Below, one piece after another: positions 45,467-54,698 of a stretch of 64,000 bases of DNA. The DNA is taken from positions 62,001 to 126,000 of the forward strand of contig NZ_DATCTF010000007.1 of assembly GCF_036568125.1 (NCBI RefSeq), read 5' to 3'. The notes beneath the pieces are model-generated. The model worked only from the letters and a program-made list of their open reading frames with translations, made no database searches and was not told the DNA's origin. The DNA comes from Magnetovibrio sp. GTDB lineage: Bacteria; Pseudomonadota; Alphaproteobacteria; Rhodospirillales; Magnetovibrionaceae. Both the position numbers and the translations under genes were made by a program. The stretch's first letter is position 1. The number at the start of each line of letters is the position of its first letter.

Positions 45467-47314
45467 TTATGACCCTCGTTTCAAAACGTAATCGCCAGGG
45501 GCGTCGCACAAGGCTTTCAAGCCGCCTTTGCCGGGCGTGCGCGGTTTTTGGTCTTTTTTACCGGCATAGCGGTTGACCCATTTGTTCCAGTCGTTCCACC
45601 ACGAACCCGGGTGCTGGGAAGCGCCTTCCAGCCACGCGCCGGGAGTGTCTGGTTTATTGCCATTGGTCCAGTGGCAGTACTTTTTGCGTGACGGTGGGTT
45701 GATCACCCCGGCCACATGTCCAGAGCCCGCCAACACGTATTTGGTCGGGCCCTTGAGCAGGCGGGCGCTTTCGTAAACCGTCTTCCACGGCGCGATGTGA
45801 TCGTCCTTGGTGGCGAGGAAGTAGCTGGGCGTCTTGACTTTCGACAGGTCGATGGGCGTGCCCATGATCTCGATCCCGCCCTTGGTGCGCAGCCGGTTTT
45901 CCAGATACATGTGGCGCAGGTAATAGGCGTGCATCGCGGCGGGCATGTTGGTGCTGTCGGCGTTCCAGTGCAGGATGTCGAACGGTCGCGGATCTTTGCC
46001 CAAAAGATAGCTGTTGATGGCGAACGACCAGATCAAATCGTTGGCGCGCAGCAACGAGAACGTCGAGGCCATTTCGCGTCCGGACAGGATGCCGTTGTCC
46101 TTCATGTGTTCTTCAAGACGCGACACCATGCCCTCGTCGATGAACACCGACAATTCGCCGACATCGGAAAAATCCAACAAGGTGGTGAAGAAGGTCGCCG
46201 ATTTGATGCGCTTGGATTGATCGTGCGCGGCCAGATACGCCAGCGTGGTCGCCAACAGCGTGCCGCCGATGCAGTAGCCGATGGCGTTGACTTCGCGTTC
46301 CCCGGTGGCTTGTTCGATCGCATCCAGCGCCGCCAGCGGGCCTTCGGCCAAGTAGTCCTCGAACGCCTTGGCCTTGAGGCTTTCGTCAGGATTGACCCAG
46401 GAAATGGCGAACACCGTGTGGCCTTGTTCGACCGCCCAACGGACGAAGGATTTTTCCGCGCCGAGATCGAGGATATAGAATTTGTTGATCCACGGCGGCA
46501 CGATCAGCAGGGGCGTTTTGCGCACCTTGTCGGTGCTCGGCGCGTATTGAATCAATTCCATCAAGTCGTTGCGAAACACCACCTTGCCGGGCGTGTTGGC
46601 GAGATCCTTGCCGATGGTGAACGCGCCGTCCTTGGTGGTGCGCACAGCCAGTTTTCCGTGGCCTTTTTCCATGTCCTCGATGGCCATTTCCAGCCCGCGG
46701 ATGAGGTTTTCACCCCGCGTTTCGATGGTTTCGTGTAGCGCTTCGGGATTGGTCAGCAAAAAATTCGTCGGCGCCATGGCGTCGGTCAGGCGGCGGGTGA
46801 AGAACTGCGCCTTTTGCCGTTCGTGCGGATCGAGACCATCGGCGCCATCGACGATGTCCTCAACCCAATTGGAGAACAAAAGGTACTGTTGCTTAAGAAA
46901 GTCGAAGTAGGGGTCTTCGCTCCAATCGGGGTCGAGAAAGCGTTTGTCGCCGCGATCGGGCTTGGCCACCGGATCTGGATGTTTACCCGCCAGACGGGCG
47001 TTGAAATAGCCCAGCAGCTTGAGGCCGTTTTCCCAAAATTTCATTTGCGCCTGAGCCAGATGCTCCGGCTCGGCGATCATGCGCCGGGTCAATTCGGCGA
47101 AGGTCTCGGGCAGTCCGACGATTTCCGTCAAATTCAGCTCGGATCGGGCGGTGTCTTGCCATTCGGCGTCAACCGCGTGGCGTTCGTTGAACGCCCGGAT
47201 CATATCCTGGGATCGCGCCGCCACGTCGGCGAGAATCACGGGCAGTTCTTCCAGTTTGGTCAGCGAGGTGTCAGAGGGTTTGGGGATGGGCCCTTCTGAG
47301 CGTTGATCTGGCAT
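45467..47314 (-). CDS. phaC: Class I poly(3-hydroxyalkanoate) synthase
   Basis: Polymerises hydroxyacyl-CoA into PHA storage granules. 615 residues with the N-terminal PhaC_N domain (to about 240) and alpha/beta hydrolase domain. Nucleophile Cys348 in the lipase-like box G-Y-C-I-G-G, Asp in FLATKDDHIAPWKT and His in LAGSGHVAGVINPPS make the catalytic triad; WTNGNKPDTPGAWLEGASQHPGSWW is the class I C-terminal signature. AAGGG precedes the ATG. Co-transcribed with a coiled-coil gene. Confidence 0.96.
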   Translation of the reverse strand: MPDQRSEGPIPKPSDTSLTKLEELPVILADVAARSQDMIRAFNERHAVDAEWQDTARSELNLTEIVGLPETFAELTRRMIAEPEHLAQAQMKFWENGLKLLGYFNARLAGKHPDPVAKPDRGDKRFLDPDWSEDPYFDFLKQQYLLFSNWVEDIVDGADGLDPHERQKAQFFTRRLTDAMAPTNFLLTNPEALHETIETRGENLIRGLEMAIEDMEKGHGKLAVRTTKDGAFTIGKDLANTPGKVVFRNDLMELIQYAPSTDKVRKTPLLIVPPWINKFYILDLGAEKSFVRWAVEQGHTVFAISWVNPDESLKAKAFEDYLAEGPLAALDAIEQATGEREVNAIGYCIGGTLLATTLAYLAAHDQSKRIKSATFFTTLLDFSDVGELSVFIDEGMVSRLEEHMKDNGILSGREMASTFSLLRANDLIWSFAINSYLLGKDPRPFDILHWNADSTNMPAAMHAYYLRHMYLENRLRTKGGIEIMGTPIDLSKVKTPSYFLATKDDHIAPWKTVYESARLLKGPTKYVLAGSGHVAGVINPPSRKKYCHWTNGNKPDTPGAWLEGASQHPGSWWNDWNKWVNRYAGKKDQKPRTPGKGGLKALCDAPGDYVLKRGS

Positions 47315-47464
47315 GTAGCGGCCCTTTGGTCATTTGGTCTCGTATCATTCTAATATGTCATATCAGTTTACGCATTAGAAACGAAGCTTGCGTTAAATTC
47401 TTAACAAATTCCGTTCAGTGTGCCATTAATGATCGGAAATTCAGGTATTCGGGGGCTTCCTATA

Positions 47465-48682
47465 ATGGATGCGGTTACAAAGCATAAACGGACAGAAGTC
47501 CGACACAGCGGTCTACGGGCCAAATCGAGGGTGTTGCGCGGGGTGACGTCCGTGGCGCTGTTGAGCGTCATGCTCGGCGCATGCTCGTCCGTGCCGGATG
47601 TCGTCAATCCGGTGTCTTGGTACGAAAAAACCACCGATTTCTTCTCCGGCGATTCTCAGGCGTCCGCTACGGCGCCGACCACGCCGGATGGCCAAAACCA
47701 AGGCCTGTCCGCCGATCCCAATGCCCCGCCGCCCTCGCCGAGCCCGGCGCCGAGCCAAGACGTCGCCATGGCCCCTTCGGGGTTGAGCGCCGATCAGGTG
47801 GGGGGCAATTACGCGTCTCCGCCCATCGAACGCCAGGGCGCGCCAACCAACGTATTGACACCGCAGGCTGCCGTCGCCCAGGCACCGCAAGCGGCGCCCG
47901 CACCCATGCCTGCGCCTCAGCCCAGTGTAGCGGTCGCCCCTGTGCAGCAACCGACGATGCCAGCACCCGTGCCATCAGCACCGATGACCATGGCTTCCGC
48001 GCCGCCGCCGATGCCGACCATGCCGTCGACAACGGGTGCGCCTGCGCTGAGCGCCTCAGAAGCGCCAACGGGGCCGATGACGCCGCTGCCGCCGTTCGAA
48101 TTCCCGCCCGCCAGCGCGATGAACGCCTATGGCGGCGACGGTTTTCAAACCGTGGTGATTACGGCCGACGGCATGGAAGCGATGGCCGAACCCGCGCCGA
48201 CGCCGCAATTGAGCATGTCCGGCGCGCCGACGAGCGCAGCGCAAAGCTCCGGTGCCGCAATGTTCCCGGAACCGGGCGCCACCGTTGGCGGCGATGTCGG
48301 TCCGGCCATGGTTGGCGGTATGGTGCGCGTCGCGACCATTCATTTCGCCAACAACGCCGCCAATCTCGATCAGCGTGACCGTTCGATCTTGGGTGCCGTG
48401 ATCCAATTGCAAAAAGAACGCGGCGGCCGCGTGGTCGTGGTCGGCCATGCCAGCTCGCGCACCAAGGACATGGATTACATCAAGCACCAGATGGTGAATT
48501 TCGAAATTTCCATGAACCGTGCGGGCGTCATCGGCACGGCGTTGAAGAATTTGGGACTTCCGGCCGAAACGCTTGAAGTCCAAGCGGTTTCCGATACTCA
48601 ACCGTTGTTCTTGGAGGTCATGCCGTCGGGCGAGGCGGGTAACCGTCGCGTCGAGATTTATCTCGCGGCCGCAGCCACTTGA
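47465..48682 (+). CDS. OmpA-like lipoprotein with long Ala/Pro/Met linker
   Basis: A 405-residue envelope lipoprotein. The signal sequence ends in the lipobox VMLGAC (Cys about residue 40 after an extended basic N-region). Residues 60-270 are low-complexity Ala/Pro/Thr/Met. The C-terminal 120 residues are an OmpA-type peptidoglycan-binding domain: ATIHFANNAANLDQRDRSIL, VVVVGHASSRTKDMDY, NMNRAGVI-like helix and GNRRVEIYL. An anchor linking outer membrane and peptidoglycan is the natural role. The start is uncertain: an ATG at 47465 in AT-rich DNA has only a weak ribosome site. Confidence 0.85.
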   Translation: MDAVTKHKRTEVRHSGLRAKSRVLRGVTSVALLSVMLGACSSVPDVVNPVSWYEKTTDFFSGDSQASATAPTTPDGQNQGLSADPNAPPPSPSPAPSQDVAMAPSGLSADQVGGNYASPPIERQGAPTNVLTPQAAVAQAPQAAPAPMPAPQPSVAVAPVQQPTMPAPVPSAPMTMASAPPPMPTMPSTTGAPALSASEAPTGPMTPLPPFEFPPASAMNAYGGDGFQTVVITADGMEAMAEPAPTPQLSMSGAPTSAAQSSGAAMFPEPGATVGGDVGPAMVGGMVRVATIHFANNAANLDQRDRSILGAVIQLQKERGGRVVVVGHASSRTKDMDYIKHQMVNFEISMNRAGVIGTALKNLGLPAETLEVQAVSDTQPLFLEVMPSGEAGNRRVEIYLAAAAT

Positions 48683-48819
48683 CATCGGGCGACGATCCGG
48701 GGTTTTCCGGCGCCGCCGTCTCGCAACCGGGACGGCGGCGTTTTCACTTTCGAAATCCCGCGCCGTCGGACATAACAAATGCACTTGTTTGAACTCTAAC
48801 CTTCTGGCAGAACGAGCCC

Positions 48820-50043
48820 ATGGAACAGGAATTTCACCGCATTCGCCGCCTTCCCCCTTATGTCTTCGCCGAAGTCAATAAGATGAAGGCGCGCGCCCGC
48901 GCAGCAGGCGAAGACATCATCGATTTCGGCATGGGCAACCCCGATCAGCCGACGCCTCCGCACATCGTTGAAAAATTGTGCGAAACGGCGCGCAATCCGA
49001 AAACCCACGGCTATTCCAATTCCCGTGGTATCCCCGGTCTGCGCAAGGCCTTGGCGGCGTATTACGAGCGCCGCTGGAACGTGTCGATCGATCCGGAAAC
49101 CGAAGCCATCGTGACGCTCGGCTCCAAGGAAGGCCTGGCCAACCTCGCCAGCGCCATCACTAGCCCCGGCGACGTGATTTTGGTGCCCAACCCCAGCTAT
49201 CCGATTCACCAGTTCGGGTTCATCATCGCCGGTGCGTCGGTGCGCAACATTCCGGTGTCGACGGGGCCGGAGTTTTTTCAAGCGCTGAAGAACGCCGTCA
49301 ATCACTCGGTGCCTAAGCCTTCCATGTTGGTGATCAACTATCCCAACAACCCGACCTCGGAAGTCTGCGACCTCGATTTCTACGAGGCGGTGGTCGATTT
49401 TTGCCGCCACCACGAGATCTATGTGCTCTCAGACATCGCGTATTCGGAAATTTATTTCGACGATAACCCGCCGCCGTCGATCTTGCAGGTCAAGGGCGCG
49501 AAGGATGTGTGCGTCGAGTTCACCTCGATGTCAAAGACCTACAACATGCCCGGCTGGCGCATCGGCTTCGCGGCGGGCAATCCGCATTTGATCGGCGCGC
49601 TGACGCGGATCAAATCCTATCTGGACTACGGCGCGTTCACGCCCATTCAGGTCGCCGCCACGGCGGCGCTGAACGGTCCACAAGATTGCGTGGCTGAGAT
49701 TCGCCAGCTGTACAAGGAACGCCGCGACATCCTGATCGACGGCCTGGCCAACGCCGGTTGGGACGTGCCCAGCCCGCCCGCGACGATGTTCGCATGGGCG
49801 CCGCTGCCGCCCGCGTTTGCGCATCTGGGCTCGCTGGAATTTTCCAAGTTGCTGTTGCGCGAAGCCCAGGTCGCGGTCGCGCCGGGTATCGGTTTCGGCG
49901 AACACGGCGATGGTTTCGTCCGCTTGGCGGTGGTGGAAAACAAACACCGCACGCGCCAGGCGATCCGCTCGATCAAGTCCTTCATGGACAATTATCAAAA
50001 CGTACTCGAAGACGCGGAAAAACGCCGCGCGGAGGCCAAGTAA
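48820..50043 (+). CDS. alaC: Alanine/LL-DAP-type class I aminotransferase (AlaC-like)
   Basis: A 407-residue PLP aminotransferase. DFGMGNPDQPTPPHIVEKL, YSNSRGIPGLRKALAAYY, NYPNNPTSEVCDLDFYEAVV, and the PLP-Lys in FTSMSKTYNMPGWRIGFAAGN place it in the AlaC/YfdZ group, which forms alanine from pyruvate and glutamate; some relatives make LL-diaminopimelate. It sits one base before the homoserine dehydrogenase gene, a conserved alphaproteobacterial order suggesting a role in Asp-family amino-acid metabolism. Confidence 0.9.
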   Translation: MEQEFHRIRRLPPYVFAEVNKMKARARAAGEDIIDFGMGNPDQPTPPHIVEKLCETARNPKTHGYSNSRGIPGLRKALAAYYERRWNVSIDPETEAIVTLGSKEGLANLASAITSPGDVILVPNPSYPIHQFGFIIAGASVRNIPVSTGPEFFQALKNAVNHSVPKPSMLVINYPNNPTSEVCDLDFYEAVVDFCRHHEIYVLSDIAYSEIYFDDNPPPSILQVKGAKDVCVEFTSMSKTYNMPGWRIGFAAGNPHLIGALTRIKSYLDYGAFTPIQVAATAALNGPQDCVAEIRQLYKERRDILIDGLANAGWDVPSPPATMFAWAPLPPAFAHLGSLEFSKLLLREAQVAVAPGIGFGEHGDGFVRLAVVENKHRTRQAIRSIKSFMDNYQNVLEDAEKRRAEAK

Positions 50044-50044
50044 C

Positions 50045-51352
50045 ATGACGTCCAATAAAGTATCCAGCGAACCCTTTAAAGTCGCCATCGCCGGTCTGGG
50101 AACGGTCGGCGGCGGTACCGTCAAGGTGTTGCGCGACCACGCCGACGTGATCGCCAAGCGCTGCGGGCGTCCGGTGGTCATCAGTGCGGTGTCGGCGTTG
50201 ACCAAGGAAGGCCTGGATTTCGATGTGTCCGGTTATCAGTGGTATGGTGACGCCGTCGACATGGCGAAGAATTCCGACGCCGACCTGCTGGTCGAACTGA
50301 TCGGCGGATCGGGCGGGGTCGCCAAGACGGTGGTCGAAACCGCGTTGTCCGCGGGCCGTCATGTCGTCACCGCCAACAAAGCGCTGATCGCGCACCATGG
50401 TGCGGCGTTGGACAAGCTGGCCGAAGAGAACAGCGTGAGCCTCAACTACGAAGCCGCCGTCGCCGGCGGCATTCCGGTGATCAAGTCGATCCGCGAAGGT
50501 CTGGCAGGCAACAACATCACCAAGGTGCAGGGCATCTTGAACGGCACCTGCAACTATATCCTTACCACCATGCGCGAAGAGGGCCGCGATTTCGACGCAG
50601 TGCTCAAGGATGCGCAGGCCCTGGGTTATGCCGAAGCCGATCCGGCGTTCGACATCGAAGGCGTGGATACGGCGCACAAGCTGGCGATCCTGGCATCGGT
50701 GGCGTTCGGTGTGGAGATCAATTTCAAGGACGTGCACGTTGAAGGCATCACCCACGTTTCGGCGGTCGACATTCAGTTTGCCGAAGAGCTTGGCTATCGC
50801 ATCAAGCTGCTGGGCGTGGCGTCGCGTCACAACGGCACGGTTGAGCAACGCGTGCACCCGACCATGGTGCCGCTGAGCGCGCCGATCGCCCAAGTCGAAG
50901 GCGTGTTCAATTCCGTGGTGATCGACGGCGACGCCGTCGATACGTTGGTTCTGGTCGGGCGCGGCGCGGGCGAACTGCCGACCGCATCCGCCGTTGTCGG
51001 CGACATCTGCGACATCGCGCGCGGCCTGTCGGTTCCGACCTTCTCCATCCCGGTGGCGGATTTGGAAACGGTTCCGACCCGTTCGATGAGCGAACATGTG
51101 GGCGAGTACTACGTGCGCTTGACGTTGATGGACGTGCCCGGCGTGATCGCCGACGTGGCCGCCGCGTTGCGCGACCACGGCGTGTCGATGGAACAAATGA
51201 TCCAGCGTGGCCGCGAAGCAGGCAAGCCGGTACCGGTGGTGATGACCACCCACGAAACCAGCGAGGCCAACATGGTCGCCGCGCTCGACGCCATCGCCGC
51301 GCTCGAACACGTGACCGAGCCGCCGCGCATGATCCGCATCGAAAACGCCTAA
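50045..51352 (+). CDS. hom: Homoserine dehydrogenase
   Basis: NAD(P)H-dependent reduction of aspartate semialdehyde to homoserine. 435 residues: VAIAGLGTVGGGTVKVL dinucleotide fold; VTANKALIAHHG; catalytic region NYEAAVAGGIPVIKSIREGLAGNNITKVQGILNGTCNYILT and AQALGYAEADPAFDIEGVDTAHKL; C-terminal ACT domain (YYVRLTLMDVPGVIADVAAAL) for feedback control, probably by threonine. Starts immediately after alaC. glpX, which lies between hom and recJ in many relatives, is absent. Confidence 0.95.
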   Translation: MTSNKVSSEPFKVAIAGLGTVGGGTVKVLRDHADVIAKRCGRPVVISAVSALTKEGLDFDVSGYQWYGDAVDMAKNSDADLLVELIGGSGGVAKTVVETALSAGRHVVTANKALIAHHGAALDKLAEENSVSLNYEAAVAGGIPVIKSIREGLAGNNITKVQGILNGTCNYILTTMREEGRDFDAVLKDAQALGYAEADPAFDIEGVDTAHKLAILASVAFGVEINFKDVHVEGITHVSAVDIQFAEELGYRIKLLGVASRHNGTVEQRVHPTMVPLSAPIAQVEGVFNSVVIDGDAVDTLVLVGRGAGELPTASAVVGDICDIARGLSVPTFSIPVADLETVPTRSMSEHVGEYYVRLTLMDVPGVIADVAAALRDHGVSMEQMIQRGREAGKPVPVVMTTHETSEANMVAALDAIAALEHVTEPPRMIRIENA

Positions 51353-51373
51353 GGCGACGGGGAGGGAACAGCC

Positions 51374-53179
51374 ATGCCCTCCGACCACGGTGTTCGGGAA
51401 GTCTTCGCCGACGGCAAGCTGTCGCTGACCGGCAAGCGGTGGCTGCTCAAGGAGACCGACGACCGACAGGCGTTGGCGATCAGCCAGCGTCTGCGCGTGC
51501 CAGAAGTTGTGGGGCGGGTGCTGGCGTCGCGCGATCTCGACGTGGAAACGGCGGGCGGTTTTCTCGATCCCAAGCTCAAAACCCATTTGCCAGACCCCGG
51601 CCATCTCAAAGACATGGACAAGGCCGCCACGCGCATCGCCGACGCCGTTCAGGCGGGCGAAAACATCGCCATCTTCGGCGATTACGATGTCGATGGTGCG
51701 ACCTCTTCGGCGCTGCTCAAGCGCTTCTTGCAGGCGGCTGGGGCAAACGTGCGCGTGTACATTCCCGACCGTCTGGAAGAAGGCTATGGCCCCAACGCGC
51801 CTGCGTTGTTGAAGCTGCACAGCGAAGGGGCGTCGCTGGTGGTTACGGTCGATTGCGGCCAGACCTCGTTCGAGCCGCTGGCCGAAGCTCATGACGCGGG
51901 GCTCGACGTGATCGTCGTCGACCATCATGAAGGCGAAGCGCGCCTGCCCAAGGCGGTTGCGGTGGTCAACCCCAACCGCATCGACGATCTCAGCCCGCAT
52001 GGCCAGATGGCCGCCGTGGGCGTGGCGTTTCTGGTCGCGGTGGCGGTCAATCGCAAACTCAAGGACGCGGGTTGGTACAATGACCGCGCCGCACCCGATC
52101 TGATGCAATGGTTGGACATCGTTGCGCTTGGCACCGTTTGCGACGTCGTGCCGCTGACCGGCGTCAACCGCGCGCTGGTGGCGCAAGGTTTGAAGATCCT
52201 GGCTACGCGCCAAAACATCGGCCTGCGCATGCTCGGCGATGTTGCGGGCATCAACGAAAAGCCGGGCGCGTATCACCTCGGTTTCGTGCTCGGCCCGCGC
52301 ATCAACGCCGGTGGCCGGGTGGGGCAATCGGATTTGGGCACAAGGTTGCTGTCTTCTCATAATGAAAGCGAAGCGCTGGCGCTGGCCCAACGGCTGAACG
52401 ACCTCAACGCCGAACGCCAAGAGATCGAAGCGGCGGTGCAGGACGAAGCCATCGCCCAAGTCGAAGCGCGCCTTGCGGGCGCGGACCCGGGCCCGATCGT
52501 GATCGCCCATGGCGACGGTTGGCATCCCGGCGTGGTCGGCATCGTCGCCTCGCGCCTGAAGGAAAAATACAACCGCCCGTGCTGCGTCATCAGTTGGGGC
52601 GGCGAGCAAGGCACCGCATCGGGACGGTCGGTCAGCGGCGCCGATTTGGGCAGCGCGGTGATCGCCGCGCGTCAGGCAGGGCTGTTGCTTAAGGGCGGCG
52701 GTCACGCCATGGCCGCGGGCTTTACGCTGGAACGCGCCAAACTGGATGAGGTGGAAGCGTTTCTTGCTGAGCGCATGATCAAGGCCATCGGTGAAAACCC
52801 GCCGCCGCCGGGACTCTACATCGACAGCACCACATCGGTCGCGGGCGCCAACATGCAGTTGGTGAAGACGCTCGAACAAGTGGGGCCGTTCGGCGTCGGC
52901 AATCCCGAACCGCGCTTTTGCGTCAAGGACGCCACCATCGTCAAGGCCGACCCGGTGGGCGCCGACCAAAGCCATGTGCGTTTGGTGTTGATGGGCGAAG
53001 GCGGGCAGGGGCGCTTGACCGCGATTGCGTTCCGGGCGTTCGACACGGCCCTCGGCCCGGCCTTGGTGAACCACGGCGGTCAGCCGTTCGATTTCGTCGG
53101 CCGTCTGCGCATCAACGTGTGGAACGGTTATGAAAGCGTGCAGTTGATGGTCGATGACGCTGTTCAGGCGTGGACCTGA
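51374..53179 (+). CDS. recJ: Single-stranded-DNA-specific exonuclease RecJ
   Basis: 5'-3' ssDNA exonuclease of recombination and mismatch repair. 601 residues. DHH phosphoesterase motifs: NIAIFGDYDVDGATSSALL, VVTVDCGQTSF, VIVVDHHEGEARLPKAVAVVNPNR and DHHA1 motif LLKGGGHAMAAGFTLE; a C-terminal OB-fold follows. In motif III the residue pair is C-G-Q where many RecJ have C-G-I/T-S, still within family variation. It begins 21 bases after hom with GGAGGGA 6-12 bases before the ATG. Confidence 0.95.
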   Translation: MPSDHGVREVFADGKLSLTGKRWLLKETDDRQALAISQRLRVPEVVGRVLASRDLDVETAGGFLDPKLKTHLPDPGHLKDMDKAATRIADAVQAGENIAIFGDYDVDGATSSALLKRFLQAAGANVRVYIPDRLEEGYGPNAPALLKLHSEGASLVVTVDCGQTSFEPLAEAHDAGLDVIVVDHHEGEARLPKAVAVVNPNRIDDLSPHGQMAAVGVAFLVAVAVNRKLKDAGWYNDRAAPDLMQWLDIVALGTVCDVVPLTGVNRALVAQGLKILATRQNIGLRMLGDVAGINEKPGAYHLGFVLGPRINAGGRVGQSDLGTRLLSSHNESEALALAQRLNDLNAERQEIEAAVQDEAIAQVEARLAGADPGPIVIAHGDGWHPGVVGIVASRLKEKYNRPCCVISWGGEQGTASGRSVSGADLGSAVIAARQAGLLLKGGGHAMAAGFTLERAKLDEVEAFLAERMIKAIGENPPPPGLYIDSTTSVAGANMQLVKTLEQVGPFGVGNPEPRFCVKDATIVKADPVGADQSHVRLVLMGEGGQGRLTAIAFRAFDTALGPALVNHGGQPFDFVGRLRINVWNGYESVQLMVDDAVQAWT

Positions 53180-53225
53180 GCATCATCCCCCCCCACGCAC
53201 AGCCTGCGAAGAAGATCACTTTATG

Positions 53226-53257
53226 CTTCTCCCGCGCCGGATATGGCGCAGGAGAAG
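53226..53257. repeat. Inverted repeat after recJ
   Basis: CTTCTCC-c-GCGCC (53226-53238) pairs with GGCGC-a-GGAGAAG (53245-53257) over 12 pairs around a 6-base loop. No T-tract, so it is a 3'-end stabiliser or weak terminator. Confidence 0.55.
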
Positions 53258-53298
53258 GACTTGGATTTTAGATGGGGGAGGTGGTGAGGGTGATGCCG

Positions 53299-53376
53299 TC
53301 ACTCTGCCAATTCGACGAACGTCATGCCGACAAAGCCGACGATCACAATGACCAGCATCCAGAACAGCTCGACCAT
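53299..53376 (-). CDS. Putative 25-aa membrane microprotein
   Basis: ATG preceded at 8 bases by GAGGAG. The product is essentially one hydrophobic helix: MVELFWMLVIVIVGFVG followed by MTFVELAE. Very short peptides of this sort are easily produced by chance, but the ribosome site is strong and the hydrophobic run uninterrupted. The rest of 53180-53574 holds only a hairpin and AT-rich spacer. Confidence 0.45.
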   Translation of the reverse strand: MVELFWMLVIVIVGFVGMTFVELAE

Positions 53377-53574
53377 AATTGTCACTCCTCGTTCTGAAGG
53401 GTCGCGGTTTCTTTATGAAACCGGGATGTTATTTATATTGTATAACCCTAATGTAAGCGATGAAAGCGCATACTATTTAATGCGCAATAAGATCTATGAA
53501 AATCCCAAATGGGATAAGGGCGCGAACGCACGAAGCGGGCAGTGGCGTGTGATGATAAGGTTTTCGACCAGGTA

Positions 53575-54564
53575 TCAGCCGAGCTTGCCAAACCAGAATT
53601 CCAAGCCGTTGTTGAGGAACTCGTCAAAGCGGATGTAATGCGAGCCATCGCATGAAAAGTTCAGGGCCACCATACCGTTGCAGATGTTGATCGACCCGGC
53701 GCGCAGGTAGATGTTTTCGTCCGCAAAACGCAGTTCGCGAAACATCTCGAAAATGCGCGGGATGTCTTCGGCGGGGACCACCGCACGTTTCGAATAGTCG
53801 CGGTGCGGGTACGCCAGGCAGGTGTTGGGATCGGTCAGATCTTCGAAGCTGAGGATGCGGTAGCAGTACGGATCGTCGATCAACCAGATGGTGGCGCGGC
53901 TGCTGGAAAAGTGCAGCTTGCCGTGGAACACGCCGTGATGGGTCATCAGTTCGCTCATCAAGGCCATAACGTCGTCCAGGCGTCCGTCAACTTGGCTGTC
54001 CACCCGGTGCTGTTGGAACAGGTTGCCGCGAATGGACGGATCGCCCTTGATCTGCCGCCAGGTTTGAGATTCTTCGTACAAGCCCTGGGTCGCGGGCAAT
54101 TCGCGCAGGTCGTAATCCGCGCCCAAAAAACCCACGTGGGTGTTGTCTTGGTCGCGAATGACGCGGATGGCGGTCAGCGAGGGGCGCTTGGAATTGCGGC
54201 TGATGTAGGCTTCGGACAGGCGGAAGTTGGTGGTGCCCAAAATGCCTTGCATGTAAGGCCGGTGCGAGCGGTCGCGGCCGAAATGTTCGACGTCCGGCCC
54301 GTGGCGGGTGATGTTGGACACGATCTGCACGCCGTCGGCGTCCATGACGTAGAGGTGCTTGCAGTCGGGTATTTCGTCGAGTGCCTTGGTCAAGCGCTGT
54401 TCCATGCCCGCGCGATCGTGCATCAGGGCGACGCATTCCCGCGACAATTTGCGCATGGCGCGGCTGATCATCGCGGTCAGCATCTCGCGCTGCTTGAGGA
54501 TCGCGGTCCTCAAATCCGGTGGTGTCGGTTCTGCGTTGCTTCCTTTATTCACATCAACGTTCAC
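53575..54564 (-). CDS. Soluble PDC-sensor protein without an output domain
   Basis: A 329-residue cytoplasmic protein. After a helical region (residues 15-62, with KLSRECVALMHDRAGMEQRLTKAL) comes a PDC/Cache-type sensor (KHLYVMDADGVQIVSNITRHG ... HRPYMQGILGTTNFRLSEAYISRNSKRPSLTAIRVIRD), normally found in the periplasmic part of receptors. The second half (residues 190-329) contains DDVMALMSELMTHHGVFHGKLHF and a C-terminal domain with several Cys. It has no TM helix, kinase or cyclase domain. GTG start supported by GAGGAA 9 bases upstream. A cytosolic sensor acting through partners is the simplest reading. Confidence 0.75.
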   Translation of the reverse strand: MNVDVNKGSNAEPTPPDLRTAILKQREMLTAMISRAMRKLSRECVALMHDRAGMEQRLTKALDEIPDCKHLYVMDADGVQIVSNITRHGPDVEHFGRDRSHRPYMQGILGTTNFRLSEAYISRNSKRPSLTAIRVIRDQDNTHVGFLGADYDLRELPATQGLYEESQTWRQIKGDPSIRGNLFQQHRVDSQVDGRLDDVMALMSELMTHHGVFHGKLHFSSSRATIWLIDDPYCYRILSFEDLTDPNTCLAYPHRDYSKRAVVPAEDIPRIFEMFRELRFADENIYLRAGSINICNGMVALNFSCDGSHYIRFDEFLNNGLEFWFGKLG

Positions 54565-54646
54565 GGCTGCGGTTCCTCTGCTGCATCACCACGATGACCG
54601 ATTCCTTCGCCCGAGACTAGGGCCAATAGATGGCATCCGTATGAAA

Positions 54647-54678
54647 AAAAAGGCCGCCCGGATTAGGGGCGGCCTTTT
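54647..54678 (-). terminator. Terminator of pfp
   Basis: AGGCCGCCC (54651-54659) and GGGCGGCCT (54667-54675) form a 9-bp stem, extended by A/T pairs, and are followed on the minus strand by a run of T's (complement of 54644-54650). It lies 21 bases past the pfp stop. Confidence 0.85.
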
Positions 54679-54698
54679 GATGCTCGGGTGTGCGAAGC

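Noticed and set aside
49982-53074. 1030-codon open frame on the minus strand opposite hom and recJ
   Set aside because: It is a mirror of two clearly homologous genes on the plus strand; its translation is rich in His, Arg, Asp and Gln as expected for the complement of GC-rich codons and matches no family.
53324-53638. 104-codon plus-strand frame after recJ
   Set aside because: Runs through AT-rich spacer and into the antisense of the PDC-sensor gene; no start signal or family match.
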